Positions 59,208 to 64,000 of a DNA stretch of 64,000 bases are shown in pieces. The DNA is taken from NCBI RefSeq assembly GCF_900107175.1, contig NZ_FNOZ01000002.1, forward strand, positions 1 through 64,000. The letters run 5' to 3'. Made by a program: the position numbers and the translations under genes. Under the pieces are notes generated by a model that was not told the origin of the DNA, made no database searches, and saw nothing but the letters and a program-made list of their open reading frames with translations. Position 1 is the first letter of the stretch. Every line of letters starts with the position of its first letter. Source of the stretch: Modestobacter sp. DSM 44400. Its GTDB lineage: Bacteria; Actinomycetota; Actinomycetes; Mycobacteriales; Geodermatophilaceae.

Positions 59208-59783
59208 TCACTGCGCCACCGGGGCAGCCGCTGCAGCTGGTATCGGGGTGCCGGCGGGCTCCGGCGGCAGTTCGGTGGTGGAACGCCGGAAGACCAGCCA
59301 CAGACCGGCCCACAGGAACGCCCCGTAGAGCAGGTGCACCGCCAGAACCTCCACCGCCGCCCCGGCCCCCAGGCCGAGGGCGAACGGACCCCACCCGACG
59401 TAGGGCAGCACGCTCAGGCCGGCCAGCACCCACAGCGCCAGCGCCGTGCCGAACGCGGTGCCGAACGCCGTGAGGACGCGGAGCCGCACGGCGTCGCGCC
59501 GGCGGCCCAGCGCTGCCACCGCGACCAGCGTCGCGGTCGAGACATACCCGACGTGCAGCAGCAACCCCACCGGCAGCAGCAACTTCATCCCCAGGGTGGC
59601 CTTGCCGAACAGGTGCGCGGCGAACGCCACCGCCAGCGGCATCGGCAGCCGGCTGACCTGCTCCACCGTGGCCACCACCAGCAGCGCCGACAGCGACAGG
59701 GAGATCCCCGCCCCCATCACCGCCGCCGCGACCAGGTCCCGCACGGCCGGTCCGCGCCAGCGTGCGGTCGGTCGATCGACCAT
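59208..59783 (-). CDS. polytopic membrane protein next to the mer operator
   Basis: 191 residues with five hydrophobic segments and a Pro/Ala-rich tail; not recognised. FAAHLFGKATLGMKLLLPVGLLLHVGY and VHLLYGAFLWAGLWL hold buried His residues that could bind a metal, but no Cys pair is present. ATG 59783, GGAGGG upstream. It is the first gene downstream of the MerR-type operator, 54 bp from its -10, so it is probably metal-induced. Confidence 0.7.
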   Translation of the reverse strand: MVDRPTARWRGPAVRDLVAAAVMGAGISLSLSALLVVATVEQVSRLPMPLAVAFAAHLFGKATLGMKLLLPVGLLLHVGYVSTATLVAVAALGRRRDAVRLRVLTAFGTAFGTALALWVLAGLSVLPYVGWGPFALGLGAGAAVEVLAVHLLYGAFLWAGLWLVFRRSTTELPPEPAGTPIPAAAAAPVAQ

Positions 59784-59836
59784 GACGCCCTCCCGTCCAC
59801 GTGTCTCCCCGACGCCCGTCGCGGCGTCCGGGACCA

Positions 59837-59867
59837 GCGTTCACCCCGTACCCGGGTACGGAGTCAA
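59837..59867 (-). promoter_or_regulatory. MerR-type operator/promoter with 19-bp spacer
   Basis: On the minus strand: TTGACT (59862-59867), then directly the perfect 16-bp dyad CCGTACCCGGGTACGG (59846-59861), then GGT and GAACGC (59837-59842) as -10. The -35 to -10 spacer is 19 bp, the over-long spacing that MerR activators correct. TTGACTCCGTAC...GTACGG is the arrangement of classical mercury mer operators. The driven direction is leftward into 59783-56600; merR is on the other side. Confidence 0.88.
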
Positions 59868-59947
59868 GTCCGGGCCTCGGCGGCGACCGCCCCGGCGCTC
59901 GCCCGGCGGCGACGGCGACGGCGACGGCTGGCCGGTCCGTGGCGCGG

Positions 59948-60361
59948 GTGCGCAGTGGGCAGCTGGCCGAGGCCGGCGGGGTGCATGTAGAGACCCTGCG
60001 GTACTACGAGCGCCGCGGGCTGCTGGAGTCCCCGCCGCGGCGCGGATCGGGATACCGCGAGTACCCCGCGGAGGCGGTGCAGCGGCTCCGGCTGATCAAG
60101 CAGGCGCAGGCGCTGGGGTTCACCCTCGATGAGATCGCGGAGTTGCTGGCGCTCAATCCGCACGCCGCGGTGGCCTGCGGCGACATGGAAGACCGCGTCC
60201 GGTCCAAGATGGCCGAACTCGACGAGAAGCTCGACGCCCTCGCCGAGCTCCGCGGCTCACTGGAACGGGTGCTGTGTGAATGCTGCGACGGCCGGCAGGC
60301 TCAGGAGGCCTGTCCGGCCCTGAGCCCCCAGCACGATCCAGCCCCAGCGCGGCGCCGCTGA
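59948..60361 (+). CDS. merR: MerR, Hg(II)-type transcriptional activator
   Basis: 137 residues from GTG 59948: RSGQLAEAGGVHVETLRYYERRGLL is the wing-HTH start. Cysteines match the Hg-binding set of MerR: one in VACGDMED, one in the CECC group and one in EACPAL nine residues after the last of these. The long dimerisation helix (SKMAELDEKLDALAELRGSLE) links them. The longer open frame to 59801 would span the operator, so GTG 59948 is preferred. Autoregulated, most likely. Confidence 0.88.
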   Translation: MRSGQLAEAGGVHVETLRYYERRGLLESPPRRGSGYREYPAEAVQRLRLIKQAQALGFTLDEIAELLALNPHAAVACGDMEDRVRSKMAELDEKLDALAELRGSLERVLCECCDGRQAQEACPALSPQHDPAPARRR

Positions 60362-60489
60362 CCGCGTCCGCGAGTCCGATGCGGGCCTGGAGCCTCGCCC
60401 TGGCCGCGAGCCGTCGGTGACCGGCCCGGATGCTGGGCCCTCCGGCCGGGCGGCGGCCGCACGAGCGCAGCGACTGGAGCGGCCGCTCA

Positions 60490-60895
60490 GCCGCCGACTT
60501 GTTCCGCTCGTGGTGTCTGTCGCGGTGCTCGCGGGTCGCCTTCCCGAGCCCCGGCCGGTACGTGACCGGAGCACAGGGGATCCCGGTCGCGCTCGCCGTT
60601 CTGGTGGCCGCCACCGGGCTCTCGCTCACCACCGGGCAGGTGCGGCAGGCCCGCACCGCAACCGGCCGGCTCCTGGTCGTGCTGGCCAACCACGTCGGTG
60701 GCGCTGCCGGCGCTGGCATGGGCGGGCGGTCATCTCACCGACCGCGGTCCGCTGCGACAAGGTGTCCTGGTCGCCTGCGTGATCCTGGTCGCGCTCGGCG
60801 CGGCGCCACCGTCAGCTCCATTGGGCTGTTGACCCAGTCGGTGCCCCTCATCGCCCTGGTGCTTCTCACCTTCCTGGCCGCGCGCGCCGGTCAAC
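60490..60895 (+). pseudogene. remnants of a bile-acid:Na+ symporter (BASS/ACR3-like) gene
   Basis: Segments of a BASS-type permease appear in three frames: RRLVPLVVSVAVLAG, then GAQGIPVALAVLVAATGLSLTT, then SVALPALAWAGGHLTDRGPLRQGVL up to a stop, then PLIALVLLTFLAARAG. No continuous reading exists. In a metal-resistance region an arsenite-type exporter would fit, but the family branch cannot be fixed from fragments. Confidence 0.55.
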
Positions 60896-60964
60896 GGCCG
60901 GCTGCTCACCATCGGGATTGCCCCCACTCCGTCGGCTGGCCCTCACCTGCCGATTGCGCGACTT

Positions 60965-61004
<40 letters not shown>

Positions 61005-61357
61005 ACCACCGTGTTCGGTCCTGCCGCGGCCGCGCCACTGGGCATCTACGGCGTCCTGGTGCCGCACGACGCTCACGCCCATCCGCACATCCGCGGGCTG
61101 ACATGTCGCAGCACCTGCCTGAGGTTCGCACGCGGGTGGTGGCAGGGCGGCCGGCCGACGCGGCGGCCCGTTTTCGGTTCCCGGGCTCGACGGCGACGTA
61201 ACGGCACAGGTGGCGCAGCCGACACGCCGCAGAACCCCGTCAGTCTTGGCGTCGGGACGTCCCGTGCCGAACTGTCGGTCGTGGAGGCAGGCGAAGGTGG
61301 TGTGGGAGTGCCAAGCCCATTTGGCGCCACATCACTGGGCCCTCAAGTGGGGCCACT
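61005..61357. other. non-coding stretch, nothing supported
   Basis: About 350 bp between the BASS remnant and the SDR fragment. Base composition is somewhat less GC-biased (for example TTTGGCGCCACATCACTGGG) and the open frames through it are Arg-rich with no recognisable motif. I see no promoter, repeat or RNA gene here. Confidence 0.4.
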
Positions 61358-61489
61358 TCAGGCTGGCACACCCAGCCTGCTGTCCCCGCTCCTCGTTCCT
61401 GCCGCCTGGGCGGTGGCGCGGCCGATTCTGCTGGTAGCGCCGGTGATCAGCGCGGTCTTGCCCGTCAGGTCACTGCTGGGACCGCTCAT
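61358..61489 (-). pseudogene. SDR gene fragment, 5' end only
   Basis: ATG 61489 begins MSGPSSDLTGKTALITG, then ATSRIGRATAQA, the start of a short-chain dehydrogenase including its cofactor loop. Similarity stops after about 29 residues and the frame ends after 43. It lies directly downstream of an intact SDR gene but is not a copy of it (different loop, GATSRIG versus GGGRGIG). Confidence 0.7.
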
Positions 61490-61617
61490 GGAACCGGGAG
61501 CTCCTCTGCTCCACCAGGTGACGGCGGACCGATCGTGGTGGGAACGGAATGGACTCGCAGCGAGGCCAGGGGCTCGAGGTGCCGGGCGGAGGCCGGCTGG
61601 GCGGGACGGCGGTCGGG

Positions 61618-62406
61618 TCAGGACGACGTGTTCACCAGTTCCGCGGCCAGGTCGGACCCGACCGCCACGATCTCTCCGGTGACCTCTCCGGCCGCCAGCG
61701 CGGTGATGAGGTTCGCGGGCTGCGTGGGGTGGTTGAGCCGGCCTTCGGCGTGGAACCGCTGGAACATGCCGTGCACCCGGTCGCCGATGACCTCGGCGGG
61801 TTGGTCGCGCATGTAGTCCTGCATCGCGGTGTCGACCGGGCCGGGGTCGACTGCGGTAACGGTGACCCCGGTGCCGGCCAACTCGGCGGCGAGGTTGACC
61901 GTCAGCTGGTTGAGCCCGGCCTTGCTGGCCGAGTAGGCCGCCGCGCGGGGCATCCCTGGAGGGTTCGCTGCGCCGGTGGTCACATTGACGATCCGACCCC
62001 ACCCGGCCTCCAGCATCCCCGGCAGGACATGCCGGATGCAGCGCAGCGGGCCCACCAGGTTGACCGCCACTGCCTGCGCGAACTGCTCGGGGTCGATGGT
62101 GGCCGTCGGCCCGACCGGCCAGCTCACCCCGGCGTTGTTGACCAGGACCTCGATGTTCCCGAGTTGCCCGGTCAGCCGGTGCAGCGCGTCGGCCAGCGCG
62201 GCGGCGTCAGCGACGTCACCGGACGCCCCGGCGGCACGGTGCCCGGCCGCGCGCAGCTCATCGACCGTCCGCTCCACTTCGTCAACCGACCGGGCCAGCA
62301 CGGCGACCGTTGCACCCGCCTCGGCCAGGGCCAGCGCGGTCGCCCGCCCGATCCCCCGGCCACCACCGGTGACCAGCGCGATGCGGGACTGCAAGGGCAG
62401 GGCCAT
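61618..62406 (-). CDS. short-chain dehydrogenase/reductase
   Basis: 262 residues, intact. VTGGGRGIGRATA cofactor loop at residue 12, NNAGVSWP near 90, active site S...YSASKAG near 160 and VDPGPVDTAM after it. ATG 62406 with GAGGAGA upstream. Fits 3-oxoacyl reductase-like enzymes; substrate unknown. A palindrome lies 25 bp upstream of the start. Confidence 0.9.
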   Translation of the reverse strand: MALPLQSRIALVTGGGRGIGRATALALAEAGATVAVLARSVDEVERTVDELRAAGHRAAGASGDVADAAALADALHRLTGQLGNIEVLVNNAGVSWPVGPTATIDPEQFAQAVAVNLVGPLRCIRHVLPGMLEAGWGRIVNVTTGAANPPGMPRAAAYSASKAGLNQLTVNLAAELAGTGVTVTAVDPGPVDTAMQDYMRDQPAEVIGDRVHGMFQRFHAEGRLNHPTQPANLITALAAGEVTGEIVAVGSDLAAELVNTSS

Positions 62407-62431
62407 GGGGTTGTCTCCTCGTCCTGAAGCC

Positions 62432-62451
62432 AGGTCCTAACGTCAGGACCT
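62432..62451 (-). promoter_or_regulatory. palindrome upstream of the SDR gene
   Basis: AGGTCCT and AGGACCT arms around a 6-nt centre (20 bp in all), 25 bp before the SDR start codon. The length and position fit a TetR/MarR-type operator. No regulator gene is adjacent, so the binding protein is unknown. Confidence 0.45.
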
Positions 62452-62586
62452 CGGGCCGGTGGTCAGTCCTCCTGTAGCCAGGACCGACCCCTTCTACTCG
62501 CCGGCCGGACGGCTCGGTGGCCGATGCGGACGGCCGCGACCGTGCAGCCGGTTCGTCGGGCTGCTTGCGACGGGTGGTGGTGAGTC

Positions 62587-62797
62587 CACTGGGGCGAGGG
62601 TGGCCTCGGCGTCGTCACGGAAGCGGACCCCGATCCCCGGGTCCTCGCCCGGCCGCACGGATGTCGGGTGGCCGGTCGAACAGGTTGTCCCACCAGCCGG
62701 GCATGCACTCCACCATGTGGGCGCTCGGGCAGGCGGCCAGTAGGTGGACGCCGGTTTCGATGAACAGATGGTTGGAGATGGGCAGTCCTGGCACAAC
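62587..62797 (-). pseudogene. enolase-superfamily (mandelate racemase-like) C-terminal fragment
   Basis: VVPGLPISNHLFIETGVHLL and MVECMPGWWDNLFDRPPDI match the end of the mandelate racemase/muconate cycloisomerase barrel. It then changes frame to GEDPGIGVRFRDDA. About 70 residues remain; the rest of the enzyme is absent. Together with the neighbouring SDR fragment it shows that catabolic genes were also broken here. Confidence 0.65.
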
Positions 62798-62799
62798 AG

Positions 62800-63046
62800 T
62801 CTGGCGATCGGGGCGTGTACCTGTCCGTCGTGGACCGCGCAGGCTTCCGGGAGCGGGCCGGTCGGGCCTACGCGGAGGCGATGCCCGACCCGGCGAGCAG
62901 GCTACCCACGGTGCTGTTCCCACGCTTGATACCGGTGGGCGTACCCGCTCTTACGGGTCGGTCGAGGTGACCGCGATCCCCGCCTATGCGCGCCATCAAG
63001 GCGGTAGGGCCAACGCCCCGCCGTCACCGGGCCGCCGACACCACCC
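62800..63046. other. intergenic debris
   Basis: A short rightward reading (SVVDRAGFRERAGRAYAEAM) stands out near 62830 but has no start, no RBS and ends in under 60 codons. I could not assign it to a family. No other feature is supported. Confidence 0.3.
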
Positions 63047-63529
63047 TCACCGGTCGCTCGGCGAGAGGAAGCGGTCGAAGATCGCCCCCGTGGCGGCGAT
63101 GACCACGACCTTGTCCAGGACGTCGATGGTGGCCTCCTTGCGCGACCACGTCCACGGCTTGCCGAGCCCGAGTGCGGTGATCATCACCAGGTCCTGGGTG
63201 TAGATGGCGCCGAACGTCGTGGCCGTGCCCCGCAGACCGCGCAGGCCCTGGTGGGCAGCCGCGCCGTAGGCGGCACCCCACATGGCCCCCAGAGCGGTGT
63301 GGGCCGCGTAGTTCAGCCGCTTCATTCCCGCGTCACTGCCCGGCTTGACGGGCAGCAGCTTCTGGACCAGCTGAGCCGGGCCGTAGCTGTCCTCACGCCC
63401 GGAGATGGGCATCTCGACCAGCTTCTGGAACGTGGTCATCACCACGCTGCCGGCCACACCGGCCAGCGCACCTCGACCGAGGTCGGCCACGAGAGAGGGG
63501 CGTCTGGTTGAAGAGGAAACGAGTCGCAT
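63047..63529 (-). CDS. DUF1440/YagU-like membrane protein
   Basis: 160 residues. GRGALAGVAGSVVMTTFQKLVE at the N terminus and AAHTALGAMWGAAYGAAAHQGLRG resemble YagU-type inner-membrane proteins; helices at about 18-35, 75-92, 105-125 and 138-152. ATG 63529. Function unknown. It is divergent from cmtR and could share its operator region. Confidence 0.6.
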   Translation of the reverse strand: MRLVSSSTRRPSLVADLGRGALAGVAGSVVMTTFQKLVEMPISGREDSYGPAQLVQKLLPVKPGSDAGMKRLNYAAHTALGAMWGAAYGAAAHQGLRGLRGTATTFGAIYTQDLVMITALGLGKPWTWSRKEATIDVLDKVVVIAATGAIFDRFLSPSDR

Positions 63530-63572
63530 GGCCCGGAGCTACCCGAGTACGGTCAGCCCGTTGGTTCATCAG

Positions 63573-63600
63573 TTGCTGAATACAGTTATCGCTGTAGTAT
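63573..63600 (+). promoter_or_regulatory. cmtR promoter with embedded operator
   Basis: TTGCTG (63573-63578), 16-bp spacer and TAGTAT (63595-63600), with TACAG/CTGTA inverted repeats (63581-63585 and 63592-63596) in the spacer. A bound ArsR/SmtB repressor would block RNA polymerase directly. The transcript would start at about 63607-63608, which is the GTG start codon. Confidence 0.7.
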
Positions 63601-63607
63601 GACTGTC

Positions 63608-63928
63608 GTGGACATCTTGACCCATGGCCAGGTGCTCGCTCGCTTCGGCCACGCGCTGTCGGATCCGACCAGAGCCCGACTGCTTCTCGCGTTGCGCGAG
63701 GCTCCCGGCTACCCGGCCGAACTCGCCGACCTGTTGGGCGTCTCGCGTCAGAACCTGTCCAACCACTTGGCCTGTCTGCGCGGCTGTGGCCTGGTGGTGT
63801 CGGTGCCTCAGGGCCGACGGGCCCGCTACGAGATCGCCGACTCAGCCCTCTCCCACGCGCTGGGGGATCTGCTCGGCGTCGTGCTCACCGTCGACCCCGC
63901 CGCCCAGTGCATGGACGACTGCCGATGA
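63608..63928 (+). CDS. CmtR-like ArsR/SmtB metal sensor
   Basis: 106 residues from GTG 63608. Helix-turn-helix region LADLLGVSRQNLSNHLACLRGCGLVV has the CxxxC pair of CmtR (Cys57/Cys61), and the C-terminal QCMDDC offers the third thiolate. CmtR senses Cd(II)/Pb(II). ATG 63599 overlaps the -10 box, so it is unlikely to be used; GTG 63608 fits a leaderless mRNA. It is followed by a His-rich transporter start. Confidence 0.85.
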   Translation: MDILTHGQVLARFGHALSDPTRARLLLALREAPGYPAELADLLGVSRQNLSNHLACLRGCGLVVSVPQGRRARYEIADSALSHALGDLLGVVLTVDPAAQCMDDCR

Positions 63929-63953
63929 CCCGGCGACGACACCGGACGCTGGC

Positions 63954-64000
63954 GTGAGCGGCGGCCACGACCACAGCCACGACGAGGGCACCGGTAACCG
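63954..64000 (+). CDS. probable CDF-type metal exporter, N terminus only
   Basis: Only 15 codons are inside the window: VSGGHDHSHDEGTGN. A His/Asp-rich start of this kind is typical of CzcD-like cation diffusion facilitators. GTG 63954 lies 26 bp after the cmtR stop. An ATG at 63925 overlaps cmtR but its frame ends at a TGA within 11 codons. The call depends on sequence beyond the edge. Confidence 0.5.
   Translation, partial: MSGGHDHSHDEGTGN

Noticed and set aside
59801-59947. Longer merR start at ATG 59801
   Set aside because: It would run through the mer operator and a GGCGAC repeat; GTG 59948 matches the family start exactly.
62517-63203. 228-codon rightward ORF in the debris region
   Set aside because: Arg/Pro/Gly-rich without motif, and it overlaps an enolase-type fragment on the other strand and the YagU-like gene.

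Overview
The window is very GC-rich chromosomal DNA from an actinobacterium. This is supported by GTG starts, GTGA/ATGA gene overlaps, actinobacterial leader signals upstream of the rRNA operon, a partial 16S gene of actinobacterial type, an ActP/SatP/Acs acetate block and an NnaR-like HemD-OmpR fusion. The repeat style and gene order remind me of Geodermatophilaceae (Blastococcus/Geodermatophilus type), but that is an impression, not a demonstrated assignment.

Layout. (1) 1-627: 5' end of a 16S rRNA gene read leftward, with its leader and promoter. (2) 628-11148: a leftward ten-gene unit, argC-argJ-argB-argD-argF-argR-argG-argH-mpg-tyrS. Every junction overlaps, and four TGCA cores spaced exactly 10 bp apart (probable ARG boxes) lie directly before argC. 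(3) 11250-17875: a rightward acetate block, LytS/LytTR two-component pair, DUF485 protein, cation/acetate symporter, SatP-type channel and acetyl-CoA synthetase, closed by a strong hairpin. (4) 18092-26317: translation genes infC-rpmI-rplT, an rRNA methyltransferase and pheS-pheT leftward, plus an SDR and a DMT permease. infC appears to start at AUC behind a structured leader with an attenuator. Related GC-rich repeats start at the stop codons of several genes here. (5) 26382-54244: ordinary core and housekeeping genes, including an MBL-fold hydrolase, NnaR-like regulator, NicT, ArfB, YidD, MmuM, Ski2-like helicase, two TSUP permeases, a TreS-like GH13 enzyme, an EF-G-like GTPase, CtaG and HrpB. 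Three loci in this part look frameshifted.

(6) 54386-64000: an accessory metal-resistance region full of broken genes. It holds a decayed chrA, a chrB piece fused to it, half a merR, half of a Csp-like copper-storage gene, remnants of a BASS-type permease, an SDR fragment and an enolase-superfamily fragment. Among the debris is a locus with a textbook MerR operator (-35, 16-bp dyad, 19-bp spacer) next to an Hg(II)-type merR. The operator faces a leftward gene set with no recognisable merA or merB: a polytopic membrane protein, a MerT-like Cys protein, a CxxS DsbA-like oxidoreductase, a glycine-rich-domain protein with a Cys-rich tail, and a YggT protein. This is the best candidate for an undescribed system. 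The right edge has a CmtR-like sensor with its operator placed between -35 and -10, and the His-rich start of a probable CDF metal exporter.

Indels in short G runs recur in the accessory region. Either the region is decaying or the assembly has base-count errors; read-level data would decide. No tRNA, CRISPR array, transposase or integrase gene was recognised.
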